Shown: positions 16,451-25,545 of the stretch, piece by piece
Layout: the number at the start of each line of letters is the position of its first letter
Position numbering within the stretch: the stretch's first letter is position 1
Origin: a bacterium
GTDB lineage: Bacteria; Sysuimicrobiota; Sysuimicrobiia; Sysuimicrobiales; Segetimicrobiaceae
Length of the DNA: 64,000 nucleotides
NCBI GenBank assembly: GCA_035691305.1
Contig: DASSJF010000026.1
Coordinates: 31,769 to 95,768, forward strand
Direction: 5' to 3'
Program-made: the position numbers and the translations under genes
The notes under the pieces: generated by a model
The model's input: the letters and a program-made list of their open reading frames with translations, nothing else
Database searches by the model: none
Told to the model about the DNA's origin: nothing

Positions 16451-17287
16451 CTAACTTCGCGGGTCGAATGCGTCGCGAAGGCCGTCCCCTACGAGGTTGA
16501 ACGCCAGCACGGCGATGCTGATGGCGACGCCCGGACACGCGGCCATCCAGGGCGCATTCAGGACGAAGCGGCGACCGTCGGCCACCATCGTGCCCCAGGA
16601 AGCCAGCGGGGGTTGCACGCCGATCCCAAGGAAACTGAGGGCCGCCTCCGCATTGATGGCTCCGGCCATGGCGAGGGACCCGAGCACAAGGAGCGGCGCG
16701 CTTGCATTCGGCAGAATATGGCGGATCATGATTCGAAACCGTCGCGACCCCATCGCGGTGGCCGCGGCGACGTATTCCTGCCTCTGAACCAGCAACGTCT
16801 GGGCCCGCGACATACGGGCGAAATCCGGCAACCGCGTGAACGCGATGACAAGAATGAGGTCACCAAAGTGCGCCCCAACGATGGCAATGAGTCCGATTGC
16901 CAGTACGATGTCGGGAAACGCCATCAGCACATCGATGACGCGCATCAAGACATCGTCCCACCAGCCGCCGAGGACGGCGGCCGACATCCCTACCGAGACA
17001 CCGGCGGCCGCGGCCGCGCCGACGCTCAGCACGCCGACGAGCAGCGACGTGCGTCCTCCGTAGATGACTCGGCTCAAGATATCCCGTCCGAATTGATCTG
17101 TTCCGAACCAGTGGCCGGCGGACGGCGGTAGACTGCGCGCGGACGCGTCCATGCCTACCATCGAGTGCGGCGCGACGGCAGGCGCCAGTACGGCGAGGAC
17201 CACGAGCCCCACAATCAGGAAGCCGCCGGCGACGGAGCTCGGATTGCGTACCAACGACCGCCACCGGCGCGACGGCGCGCCGGTCAT
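16451..17287 (-). CDS. peptide-type ABC transporter permease (DppC-like)
   Basis: A 278-residue inner-membrane permease of the DppC/OppC group. It has the N-terminal cytoplasmic tail and first helix (FLIVGLVVLAVLAPAVAP), the conserved periplasmic block GHWFGTDQFGRDILSRVIYGGRTSL near 58-82 and the EAA-loop region EYVAAATAMGSRRFRIMIRHILPN near 166-189 that contacts the ATPase. It follows its DppB partner by 6 bp and ends the long SorC-regulated minus-strand operon. No ATPase gene follows it: the next element is the tRNA-like remnant. Partner of the solute-binding protein at 18287-19861. Confidence 0.92.
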   Translation of the reverse strand: MTGAPSRRWRSLVRNPSSVAGGFLIVGLVVLAVLAPAVAPHSMVGMDASARSLPPSAGHWFGTDQFGRDILSRVIYGGRTSLLVGVLSVGAAAAAGVSVGMSAAVLGGWWDDVLMRVIDVLMAFPDIVLAIGLIAIVGAHFGDLILVIAFTRLPDFARMSRAQTLLVQRQEYVAAATAMGSRRFRIMIRHILPNASAPLLVLGSLAMAGAINAEAALSFLGIGVQPPLASWGTMVADGRRFVLNAPWMAACPGVAISIAVLAFNLVGDGLRDAFDPRS

Positions 17288-17293
17288 CGGCGT

Positions 17294-18223
17294 CTACCCA
17301 TATCGGATTCTCGGATCGCACGCGGCATAAAGGAGATCCACGGCGAGGTTGACCAGTACGTAGAGCAGGGATGTGACTAGAATCGTCCCCTGCAGCAGAG
17401 GATAGTCCCGTCCGCTGATAGCTTCGACCAACAACCGGCCCATGCCGGGGATATTGAAGACTGTCTCCGTCAACACGGTTCCGCTGAGGACCGTACCGAA
17501 CTGCAGCCCGATGACCGTGATGATTGGGACAAGCGCATTGCGTAGAGCGTGAAAATACACGACTCGGCTAGCTGCCACACCCTTGGCGCGCGCCGTCCGG
17601 ATGTAATCTTCGCGCAATGCCTCGAGCATGCTCGACCGTGTAATGCGCATCGCGAGTGCCGCAAATGAAGTCCCGAGCGCGACACACGGTAGAATGAGTG
17701 CCTGCCACCCGAACTCGTCGACCGAGCCGCCGGGCGGCAACCAGCCGAGTTGCAGGGAGAACACGATGATCAAGAGCAGTCCGAGCCAGAAGATCGGCAT
17801 GGAGACGCCGACCATGGCCGCCAAACGGCTCACATGATCGGCGAGCGCACCGGCGCGGACCGCCGCCGTAACCCCCAACGGGATGGCGATTGCCAGCGCC
17901 ACCCCCATCGCGCCCACGGCCAGCAGCATCGTTGTCGGCAGGCGCTCCCCGAGCAACGCAGCGACGCCGTTGCTCTGCGTGATGCTCCGCCCGAGGTCGC
18001 CGCGAGCAATGTTACTCAGCCACAGCACGTACTGCACGCTCAGGGGGCGATCGAGCCCCAACGCGTGCCGCTGGTCCGCGGCGTAGCTCGGGTCATAAAA
18101 CTTCCCGAGCATCAACACGACCGGGTCGCCGGGCGCGAGGTGTATGAGACAGAACACGAACACGGTGACGCCGAGCACCACCGGCACGATCAGGATTAAT
18201 CTGCGGACGAGGTACCGTTGCAT
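17294..18223 (-). CDS. peptide-type ABC transporter permease (DppB-like)
   Basis: A 309-residue DppB-type permease with six predicted membrane helices. It has the typical N-terminus (RYLVRRLILIVPVVLGVTVFVF), the block LAPGDPV followed by LGLDRPLSVQYVLWLSN, and the EAA loop EDYIRTARAKGVAASRVVYFHALRN. ATG 18223 is chosen; GTG 18229 lies in frame two codons upstream and no ribosome site separates them clearly. It sits 63 bp after the solute-binding protein gene and 6 bp before DppC, so the three form one import cassette. Confidence 0.92.
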   Translation of the reverse strand: MQRYLVRRLILIVPVVLGVTVFVFCLIHLAPGDPVVLMLGKFYDPSYAADQRHALGLDRPLSVQYVLWLSNIARGDLGRSITQSNGVAALLGERLPTTMLLAVGAMGVALAIAIPLGVTAAVRAGALADHVSRLAAMVGVSMPIFWLGLLLIIVFSLQLGWLPPGGSVDEFGWQALILPCVALGTSFAALAMRITRSSMLEALREDYIRTARAKGVAASRVVYFHALRNALVPIITVIGLQFGTVLSGTVLTETVFNIPGMGRLLVEAISGRDYPLLQGTILVTSLLYVLVNLAVDLLYAACDPRIRYG

Positions 18224-18286
18224 CAACACGCCGCGGGCGGAGCCGCGGCTGGGACGCGGGTCCGCCCGATGCCGCCTACCCGGACG

Positions 18287-19861
18287 CTACTTGTCGAGCC
18301 AGACGGTCTCAAGCGGAAACCAGTTCTGGACGTCCATTCCCATTCCACGAACGTACGACTGGACGACGTCGACGTTCTTGCCCCAACTCAGCAGCACCCG
18401 AGGAGCATCGTGCATGGCGATCGTATTGATCTGACGATCGATGACGATCGCCTGCTGCCGATCGAGCGTGCTGAGCGCCCTGTCGAGCAGCGGGGGCATC
18501 GCCGCGTTCTTGTACCCGCACGCACGGTTGTACCAGGTGAGCTCGAACGGCGCGTCGGCCGAATAGGAATTCCACGTATACTGCTTGGTCAGCTTGCCGA
18601 ACTTGAGACGATACAATCCCACATCGAAAGTAGGCGTTTGTCCGGCCGGAGGATTCCAGAGGCCGGCGAGCGCCGCCTTCTCCACGACGTTGGGCACGAC
18701 CTTGACGCCGATTTGCGCCAGCTGATTCTGGACCAATTGCACCTCGTCGACATACTCGGACACGTTCGTCGTGTGAAGGGAAAACGTCAGCGGATGACCG
18801 TCGTTGAATCCGGCCTGCGCGAGCAGATCCTTGGCCTTGGCGGGATCGTACGAGTACGAGGTCGTTTCCCACTGTTTCTCGTAAGCCGGATGCCACGAGG
18901 GGAAGATCCCCGAGGCCGGCTCCGCGTACCCGAGGAACACTGTCTGCGCGATCGCTTTCCTGTCGACCGCGTATGAGATCGCTTGGCGGACGCGCAGGTC
19001 GCTGAACGGCGCTTTGCAGGTGTTGAAGTACATGAAGTTGAGCGTACTGCCCGGGGCCGACACGACCGTGAAGCGCGGATCCTTCGCCAGCCGCTTCGCG
19101 TCGGCGAGATCGGGCTCAAACACGACGTCGGCCCGTCGCGCCCGCAGCGCGATCATGCGGAGAGATTCTTCAGGCGTAGGCCGGAAAACGATCCGGTCCA
19201 CGTAGGGCAATCCGGGTTTCCAATAGTGCGGGTTTCTGACGATCACGATCCGCTGATCGGGGACCCACTCCTGGAACATGAACGGTCCCGTGCCGACTGC
19301 CGCCTTGGATCCATAGTCCTTGCCCCACTTCTGGATCGCCGCGGGAGAATGGAAGCGGATCTCGTCGTCCGTCAGCAGCGAGGCAATGAAGTCGGCGTTG
19401 GGTTTAGGCGTCACAACTTCGACGGTGTACTTGTCGACGACGCGCACGCTTTTGATCAGCGTTTGGTACTGGCGGGCCGCATAGCCGACCTTGGGGTCCA
19501 ACATCCGGTCCCAGTTGAACTTGACCGCGTCCGCGTCGAACGGCGTACCATCCTGGAACATAACGCCGTGCCGGAGGTGGAAGGTATACGTCACGTTGTC
19601 CGGTGCGACGGTCCAGGACGTCGCGAGGGCCGGGACCGCCTCGCCGTGCGGCCCGACGTTGACGAGGCTGTCGGAGATCTGATCGTCGACCATCTCGCCT
19701 TCGAAGCCACCGTCTACAACGGGATTCAAGTTCAGCATGTCCTCTTTCACGATCGCGTTCAGCGTGCCGCCGCGCTTGATCGATTGGCCGGCCGCGATAC
19801 CCAAGGCAAGCGGGACCATGAGGACCGCCGCCGCGATCAGCCGCGCTGGTGCCTGGCGCAT
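18287..19861 (-). CDS. extracellular solute-binding protein, family 5 (DppA/OppA type)
   Basis: A 524-residue family 5 binding protein with a Sec signal peptide (hydrophobic stretch at about 8-25, alanine-rich cleavage region, no lipobox cysteine). Family landmarks are GTLNAIVKEDMLNLNPV just after the signal, YTFHLRHGVMFQDGTPFDADAVKFNWDRML near 95-125 and GTGPFMFQEWVPDQRIVIVRNPHYWK near 198-223. It captures peptides or peptide-like amines in the periplasm for the DppB/DppC pair downstream. ATG 19861 has AGGAGGGG seven bases upstream; a GTG two codons earlier would sit on top of that site. Its gene follows the M14 carboxypeptidase-like gene, so its ligand may be that enzyme's substrate. Confidence 0.93.
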   Translation of the reverse strand: MRQAPARLIAAAVLMVPLALGIAAGQSIKRGGTLNAIVKEDMLNLNPVVDGGFEGEMVDDQISDSLVNVGPHGEAVPALATSWTVAPDNVTYTFHLRHGVMFQDGTPFDADAVKFNWDRMLDPKVGYAARQYQTLIKSVRVVDKYTVEVVTPKPNADFIASLLTDDEIRFHSPAAIQKWGKDYGSKAAVGTGPFMFQEWVPDQRIVIVRNPHYWKPGLPYVDRIVFRPTPEESLRMIALRARRADVVFEPDLADAKRLAKDPRFTVVSAPGSTLNFMYFNTCKAPFSDLRVRQAISYAVDRKAIAQTVFLGYAEPASGIFPSWHPAYEKQWETTSYSYDPAKAKDLLAQAGFNDGHPLTFSLHTTNVSEYVDEVQLVQNQLAQIGVKVVPNVVEKAALAGLWNPPAGQTPTFDVGLYRLKFGKLTKQYTWNSYSADAPFELTWYNRACGYKNAAMPPLLDRALSTLDRQQAIVIDRQINTIAMHDAPRVLLSWGKNVDVVQSYVRGMGMDVQNWFPLETVWLDK

Positions 19862-19911
19862 GCCCACCCCTCCTTTAACAGCTCAGTCGCTTTGCCGAAA
19901 CCCGTTCCGGG

Positions 19912-20994
19912 TCAATGCTGAAGTGTCTCGAAGACCGAAACCGCGGCAAGGGCCGCCCAGACATGGTACTGAGCCCGCTGCTGCAACGGGGCGCTGCGCC
20001 CCACCTCGAGGCCGAATCCCGGGCCATATCGCGCCGTGGTATAGGCAAGTTGGGTCTCCTGCATGTCGGATTTGACGACCTCTTCTACGAGGATGCCATC
20101 GCCGAGGTCGTACATGTTCACGCCGCCGTCCGGGAAGTGCGGCGCCAGTTGCTTCAGGTTGAGCAGGCCGACGTTGTGCCGCTTCATTTCAGCGATGATG
20201 CCATTCGCGATTCGCTCGGCGGGCTTATTGCCGGCAATCGGCGGGATAATCATGTAGAAACCGGCCCCAAATCCCTCGTGCAGGTCCAGACTCAGACCGG
20301 GCCGCACGCGGTCGATCACGGCCTGCACGACTTTGATGTCCGCGGGCGCCGACGGCACGCCGAACAGCCGGTTCAAGTTTTTCAACTCACCCTCCGCGGT
20401 GATCGGGCACGTATAGGCGCGTTCAAAAACGCCGCAGCCTTCGCTTTGTGGCTGGTTGGTCGGAACGACGACGCGCTTTCCGGCGAGTTGTTCGCGGAGC
20501 TCCGGACGCTCCGCGAGCAGCGCCTTGATCTTGAGCCAGACTTTGCTCGGGCCGAACACCGTCGGCGTAAATTCCATCGCCGCAAACCCGAAGTCGCCGA
20601 TGAGGGCCAGAGTCAGGCCGTCTTCATCGACGACGACCTTGCCGCGGCGCCTGAGGATCGCCGCCAGTTCGGTGTTTGTAGAGAAGTCCGGCGCGGCACC
20701 TCCGAGGGCGAAGGCAAGATACCGGTGATAACCCTCGAGGCCCATCGGGTCGCGGTTTGGCACAAGATAGACCGTGTGGTCGGTCTTCAGCTCGCGCAGC
20801 AGCCGCAGCGCCGATACAACGCCGGCGGGCTCCGAAGCGTGGCTGCCCGCCGTGATGACGATGGGCGGCGACTTCGCGCCGCCGTACTTCACCAGATAGA
20901 TCGGGAGGCCGTTGGCGACCCGATGAATGACGGAATACTCGTGCCCCGACTCTTTGATCTCACTGAGAATCTCGTCGTTCGTGTTTACCGCCAT
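19912..20994 (-). CDS. M14-family metallocarboxypeptidase / AstE-aspartoacylase-like hydrolase
   Basis: A 360-residue zinc hydrolase of the M14 fold without a signal peptide, so probably cytoplasmic. Zinc ligands are visible as His52 and Glu55 in AGSHASEPAG and a third His239 in LSLDLHEGF; Arg81 in VPNRDPMG is the expected substrate-binding arginine; Glu330 in GFGLEVGRS is a candidate general base. The layout recalls the succinylglutamate desuccinylase/aspartoacylase branch as well as true carboxypeptidases. The gene lies between two ABC cassettes of one operon, 81 bp after DppC and 51 bp before the next binding protein. It probably deacylates or trims an imported N-acyl amino acid or small peptide. 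Confidence 0.82.
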   Translation of the reverse strand: MAVNTNDEILSEIKESGHEYSVIHRVANGLPIYLVKYGGAKSPPIVITAGSHASEPAGVVSALRLLRELKTDHTVYLVPNRDPMGLEGYHRYLAFALGGAAPDFSTNTELAAILRRRGKVVVDEDGLTLALIGDFGFAAMEFTPTVFGPSKVWLKIKALLAERPELREQLAGKRVVVPTNQPQSEGCGVFERAYTCPITAEGELKNLNRLFGVPSAPADIKVVQAVIDRVRPGLSLDLHEGFGAGFYMIIPPIAGNKPAERIANGIIAEMKRHNVGLLNLKQLAPHFPDGGVNMYDLGDGILVEEVVKSDMQETQLAYTTARYGPGFGLEVGRSAPLQQRAQYHVWAALAAVSVFETLQH

Positions 20995-21075
20995 TGATCA
21001 CCCTCTCGGGACTGCGTCTGGAGCGCCATCACGGTCTGCCGCCTGGCCTCACCCCCTGCGCGCCGCCGAGACGCC

Positions 21076-21933
21076 TCATCGGTTGCGCAGTTTCGGATCC
21101 ATCGCGTCGCGCAGTGCGTCGCCGAGCAGGTTGAACGACCATACCGCAAAGAAGATCGCCAGCGATGGAAATACCACCAGCTGCGGCGCGGCGCGCAGAT
21201 ACTGCCGGCCGGAGCTGGCGATCGCCCCCCACTCCGGTGTCGGCGCATTGACGCCGAGGCCGAGGAAACTCAGCGCCGCGGCCGCGAGGATCGCGGTCCC
21301 CATTTCGAGTGTGGCGTAGGTCACGATCGGCGCAGTCGTCTGCGGTAGGATGTGGCGGATAACGACACGTACGTCGGTCGCGCCGACGGCGCGGGCCGCT
21401 TCGACGAACGTCTCCTCTTTGAACGTGAGGATGTGGGCTCGGACCAGCCTCGCAAACGGCGGGATGCGCCCGAGGCCGATCGCGATGAACAGGTTGGCAA
21501 ACCCGGGACCAAGAATCGCCACGACGGCGATCGCCCGCAGCATGAACGGGAACGCCATGATAATGTCCACCAGGCGCATCAAAATCGCGTCCGCGCGGCG
21601 CGAAACGCCGGACAGAACGCCCATCGCTCCGCCAGCCGCGAGCCCGAACACGACCGACAAAAGGCCGATGGCGAGCGAGACCCGAGCGCCGAAAATAATC
21701 CGGCTCAGAATGTCCCGGCCGACTTCGTCCTGTCCAAGCCAATGGGCCCGCGACGGTGGCTGCAGGCGGTCTAGCAGCGACGTCGTCAGGGGATTGAACG
21801 GCGCGATCAGCGGTGCTGCCACGGCCGCAAGCACGTACACCGCGAGCACAGCCGCCGCGATCCGGGCGGCTCGTTCGCGCCACAGGCGCGACGCCACATC
21901 CCTCCAGTAACCGCGCGGCGTGCCGGCGCTCAC
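21076..21933 (-). CDS. peptide-type ABC transporter permease (DppC-like)
   Basis: A 285-residue DppC-type permease. Characteristic segments are AHWLGQDEVGRDILSRIIFGARVSLAIG near 68-95 and the EAA loop ETFVEAARAVGATDVRVVIRHILPQ. The GTG start at 21933 overlaps the upstream DppB stop by four bases (GTGA), so the two subunits are translationally coupled. The open frame reaches much further upstream, but that part lies within dppB. No ATPase gene accompanies it: the next gene is the M14 hydrolase. Confidence 0.92.
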   Translation of the reverse strand: MSAGTPRGYWRDVASRLWRERAARIAAAVLAVYVLAAVAAPLIAPFNPLTTSLLDRLQPPSRAHWLGQDEVGRDILSRIIFGARVSLAIGLLSVVFGLAAGGAMGVLSGVSRRADAILMRLVDIIMAFPFMLRAIAVVAILGPGFANLFIAIGLGRIPPFARLVRAHILTFKEETFVEAARAVGATDVRVVIRHILPQTTAPIVTYATLEMGTAILAAAALSFLGLGVNAPTPEWGAIASSGRQYLRAAPQLVVFPSLAIFFAVWSFNLLGDALRDAMDPKLRNR

Positions 21934-22874
21934 GAGTAGCGCACGCGGGGATCGACGACGGCGTACCCGAGGTCCACGAGGAGATTCATGCCGACGGCGA
22001 AGGCGGCTTTGACCATGAGCACGCCCTGAATCAGCGGCATGTCCTTGACAAGAATTGCGGCGACGACGAGGCGTCCCAGGCCCGGCCAGGCAAAGATCGT
22101 TTCGACGACGACGGCACCGGACAGAAGCTGCGCGAAGACCACCCCGAAGAGCGTCAATACCGGCAGCAGCCCGGGACGCAGAGCGTGCTTGATGACGACC
22201 GTAAGGCGCGGCAGTCCCTTGGCGCGAGCGGTGCGGACGTAGTCGGTGCCGAGTGTTTCCAACAGAGATGTCCGTGTCATTCGCGCGACCGGCGCCAGCA
22301 TCTCGAAGCCGAGCGCGAGCGCGGGCAGCACTAAGTACCGAAGGCCCTGCCACGACGTGAAATTCGGACCGCGCCCACCGAGCGGGAACCATCCCGCTTT
22401 GAACGCCAGCACGAACAGCACCAGCAGCGCGATCGAAAACCCGGGAAACGAGACACCCAGCACGGCCGCACTCATCACGGCGCGATCGACGTAGGTGCCT
22501 CTTGCCGCGGCGGCCACCGTGCCGAGCGCGACGCCCAAAGCTGTGGACCAGGCGACCGCGGCAACCGCGAGGATGACCGTGTTGGGCAGCGCGCGGGCGA
22601 GCTGTCCAAACACCGGAGTTCCGGTGACGATGGATGTGCCGAAATCGGCGTGGAAGAGCACGCCGCTCAAGAACCGCCAATACTGGATGGGAAGCGGCAG
22701 ATTCAAGCCGAGGTTCTCGCGGATCTGATCGACGATGCGCCGGGGAGCATGCTCACCGGCGATGAAGAGCGCCGGATCTCCCGGAATGAGATGCAGAAGA
22801 AAAAACGCGGCCGTCATCGCCCCGAGTATAACGGGGACGCTGATCAGCGTTCGGCGGAGTGCGTAGCTCCGCAT
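21930..22874 (-). CDS. peptide-type ABC transporter permease (DppB-like)
   Basis: A 314-residue DppB-type permease with the standard opening YALRRTLISVPVILGAMTAAFF, the LIPGDPALFIAGEHA block, LGLNLPLPIQYWRFLSGVL and the EAA loop TDYVRTARAKGLPRLTVVIKHALRPG. ATG 22874 is chosen over the adjacent in-frame GTG 22877. It begins 13 bp after the binding-protein stop and overlaps the following dppC, forming the second import cassette of this operon. Confidence 0.92.
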   Translation of the reverse strand: MRSYALRRTLISVPVILGAMTAAFFLLHLIPGDPALFIAGEHAPRRIVDQIRENLGLNLPLPIQYWRFLSGVLFHADFGTSIVTGTPVFGQLARALPNTVILAVAAVAWSTALGVALGTVAAAARGTYVDRAVMSAAVLGVSFPGFSIALLVLFVLAFKAGWFPLGGRGPNFTSWQGLRYLVLPALALGFEMLAPVARMTRTSLLETLGTDYVRTARAKGLPRLTVVIKHALRPGLLPVLTLFGVVFAQLLSGAVVVETIFAWPGLGRLVVAAILVKDMPLIQGVLMVKAAFAVGMNLLVDLGYAVVDPRVRYS

Positions 22875-22887
22875 CACACCGCGGCCG

Positions 22888-24519
22888 TCACTGCGTCCGG
22901 ATGCTCCACACGTCGAGCAGTTTCCCGAGGGCGGTGTTGAGCCAGACGGCGCCGGTAAAATCTCGAAGCGTGCGGCTGTTTACGAGATTGAGCTCAGTGA
23001 TCCAATAAATCGGCACAACCAGGGCTTGGTCGGCCACGACCATCTTCTGCAGCTGCGCCGCCGCGTCGAGCGCAGCCCGCTCATCCGGGGCCGAATGGAA
23101 CGTCTGGATCCACCGATCGGTCTGTGCGTCCTTCCACCCGAACGGATTAGTCCCCGGGACGTTCGTGGAGAGCAAGTATTGATCGAATTCGTCCGCCGTG
23201 CCTTCGAAATTGTAGATTTCCATTTCGACCCCGCCCGCGCGGCGCAAGGGATAGAGCCGTCCGCGCTCCAGCAGTTCGATGTCGGCGCCGATGCCGATCG
23301 AGGCCAGGCTTTCCTTGATCACGACGGCGATATCCTGATATCTCGGCAGGCCCATGAGCTTGAGACCCTTGAGCACCACGCCGCCCTTCTCACGAAAGCC
23401 TTCGGCGTTGACCTTCCAGCCTGCCGTATCGAGGAGTTGCCTCGCCTTCGCCGGATCGTAACCGGGAGCGACACGCTCGATCCCCTTCCAATAGCCGTAC
23501 GCCAACGGATGCAAGATATCGACCGCCGGCGTCCCGGTCGGGAAAAGGATCGACGCGGCGATGCGCTTCCGGTCCACGGCCCGGGCGACCGCCTCCCGCA
23601 CCGCGAGGTCTCTGAGATGGGGGAACGCCGTATTCAAGATCAAACCCCGGGTGTCGGTGACCGGCCGCCGCGTTACATCAACCCGTCCCCGCAGGCCCGG
23701 CGCCCGCGCGAGCAGGCTCGGATCGGTGCTGTGGGTGAACAGATCGACGTCGCCGTTCTCGAGCATCAGTTCGGCGGTGGTGAGTTCGGGGACCACACGC
23801 CACACCAACCGCCGAATACGCGCGGGACCGCGGTTCTGGTATCCTGCCGGGCCCCACTTGTAGTTGTCAAACCGCTCATAAATGATCTGCTCGTTGAAGG
23901 AGCGCGAAACGAACCTGAACGGCCCGGTGCCGTCCACAACCGTTCGGCCGAATTCTTTGCCCGCCCGGTCGACGGACTCGCGGTTGAGCACCGATGTCGC
24001 CGGATTCGACATGACGTCGAGGAACATTCGGTCCGGTCGAGTCAAGTGCACGACGACCGTCGCCGGATCCGGTGTCTCGACACGGTCGACGATGGTAACC
24101 AGGTAGCCAAACGGCGAGCCGGATTGCTTGTCCTTAAGACGCTCCAGCGAATACTTCACGTCCGCCGATGTCATGTGGCGGCCGCTGTGGAACTCGATAT
24201 CCTTGCGAAGAGTAAATGTGTAGGTCTTGCCGTCCGCGCCGACACGCCATGACGAAGCGAGGAGCGGCACCAGCCGTAACTGATTGTCTTTCGCGAGCAG
24301 CGTATCGAACATCAACAAGCCCTGTTCCTGGCTGGCGGTGCCCGTCCCAACGGTCGGATCAAGGCTTTCGGGATCGGAGCGGTCGACGTGGATCAAGATC
24401 CCATTGGTCGAAATGCTCTCGGCGCCCGAAGCCGGATTGCTCCACGGGAGCACGTACAACGCGAGCAGCGTGGTCAGAACCGCCACGGGCAAACGCAATT
24501 CGTTGCGAATCAGACGCAT
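22888..24519 (-). CDS. extracellular solute-binding protein, family 5
   Basis: A 543-residue periplasmic binding protein with a Sec signal peptide (hydrophobic core LPVAVLTTLLALYVLPW at about 9-25) and no lipobox. Family 5 landmarks include RSDPESLDPTVGTGTASQ after the signal, YTFTLRKDIEFHSGRHMTSADVKYSLERL near 105-133 and a GTGPFRFVSRSFNEQ block near 185. ATG 24519 is preferred over an upstream in-frame start because GGGGGAGG precedes it and the signal peptide begins there. It lies 36 bp after the ornithine-cyclodeaminase-like gene and directly before its dppB/dppC partners. Confidence 0.92.
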   Translation of the reverse strand: MRLIRNELRLPVAVLTTLLALYVLPWSNPASGAESISTNGILIHVDRSDPESLDPTVGTGTASQEQGLLMFDTLLAKDNQLRLVPLLASSWRVGADGKTYTFTLRKDIEFHSGRHMTSADVKYSLERLKDKQSGSPFGYLVTIVDRVETPDPATVVVHLTRPDRMFLDVMSNPATSVLNRESVDRAGKEFGRTVVDGTGPFRFVSRSFNEQIIYERFDNYKWGPAGYQNRGPARIRRLVWRVVPELTTAELMLENGDVDLFTHSTDPSLLARAPGLRGRVDVTRRPVTDTRGLILNTAFPHLRDLAVREAVARAVDRKRIAASILFPTGTPAVDILHPLAYGYWKGIERVAPGYDPAKARQLLDTAGWKVNAEGFREKGGVVLKGLKLMGLPRYQDIAVVIKESLASIGIGADIELLERGRLYPLRRAGGVEMEIYNFEGTADEFDQYLLSTNVPGTNPFGWKDAQTDRWIQTFHSAPDERAALDAAAQLQKMVVADQALVVPIYWITELNLVNSRTLRDFTGAVWLNTALGKLLDVWSIRTQ

Positions 24520-24555
24520 GAGGCCTCCCCCCGTCGCTCCTTCGCACAATAAACT

Positions 24556-25545
24556 CTAGATGGCCAACGGAAACCCCAGGCCCGCACCCACCGCCTTGCG
24601 GTACACGTGATGCGCGACGGCAACGTCTTGGGATACCAAACCAACCGTCTTGATGACGATGCGCTCCTCTGGCCGTTCGCGACCAGGTTTGCACCCTGCG
24701 ACGACTTCCCAAATCGCGCCGTAGATGCCGCCCTCAGGCATCAATCCGGCCTGCACGACCGGACGTAACAAGGCCGCGACATCGTCCACCTCATCGGCCA
24801 CAACCTTGTCGGCGCTGCCGTACAGTCGGTGGTCGATCTCGTCGTTCCCCACGGTCACTACACAGGCGCCCGGCGCCACCCAGTCACGCATCACGAGCGG
24901 CGTGCCGGCCGTCGTCGCCACAAAGATAAGATCGGCGCCTTCGCACGCCTCCCGAACCGTATCGCACCGTTCGACGACCAGCCCGATCTCGCCGCTCATC
25001 TCCGCCGCGAAGCGCACGGCCGACTCGGGGCGACGGGATGAGACCCGCACCACGGTGAGCGGAAAGGTCTCGCGAAGCGCGAGCAGGCCCGTGCGGGCGA
25101 GATTGCCGGCGCCGACGATCGCGACCACCCGAGTATTGGGACGGGCCAGATGTTTGGCGCCGACTACGGCGGCGGCCGTCGTGCGGATGGAGTAATTCCA
25201 ATGTTCGTCCACCATCGCGAGCAGGACGCCCGTCCGCGGATCGGTCAGCAGGACCAAGCGGGTCGACTGCGGGGCACTTGTCCCCGAGCCGTCGGGATTG
25301 ACGACGTAGGCGACAATACGAACACCGAGGATGGGAATCGACTCGAGCACACAACCCTTCACGTGCGAGTATATCGGCTGCGTGCGACCGTGGATCGTGA
25401 AGCGCGGCGGCTCGCACATGGTGATCTCGCCGCGCGCGTGCATGGCGAAGACCTCTTCCGTCACGTGAAGCGCGTCGCGCACAGACAACAGCCGGCGCGT
25501 GTGCGCGAGCGGGACATAGAGTGGACTGGAAACGGCCGCGGTCAC
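24556..25545 (-). CDS. ornithine cyclodeaminase / mu-crystallin family protein
   Basis: A 329-residue NAD(P)-dependent enzyme of the ornithine cyclodeaminase/mu-crystallin family. The Rossmann loop VVAIVGAGNLARTGLLAL lies near 140-157 and the conserved serine/arginine block HWNYSIRTTAAAVVGAKHLARP near 114-135. The family includes ornithine cyclodeaminase, alanine dehydrogenase, ketimine reductases and EutC of ectoine utilisation. The GTG start at 25545 overlaps the M24 stop by four bases (GTGA). Beside an M24 hydrolase and, further on, an M14 deacylase, it could process an imino or diamino acid released by them. Exact reaction unknown. Confidence 0.88.
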   Translation of the reverse strand: MTAAVSSPLYVPLAHTRRLLSVRDALHVTEEVFAMHARGEITMCEPPRFTIHGRTQPIYSHVKGCVLESIPILGVRIVAYVVNPDGSGTSAPQSTRLVLLTDPRTGVLLAMVDEHWNYSIRTTAAAVVGAKHLARPNTRVVAIVGAGNLARTGLLALRETFPLTVVRVSSRRPESAVRFAAEMSGEIGLVVERCDTVREACEGADLIFVATTAGTPLVMRDWVAPGACVVTVGNDEIDHRLYGSADKVVADEVDDVAALLRPVVQAGLMPEGGIYGAIWEVVAGCKPGRERPEERIVIKTVGLVSQDVAVAHHVYRKAVGAGLGFPLAI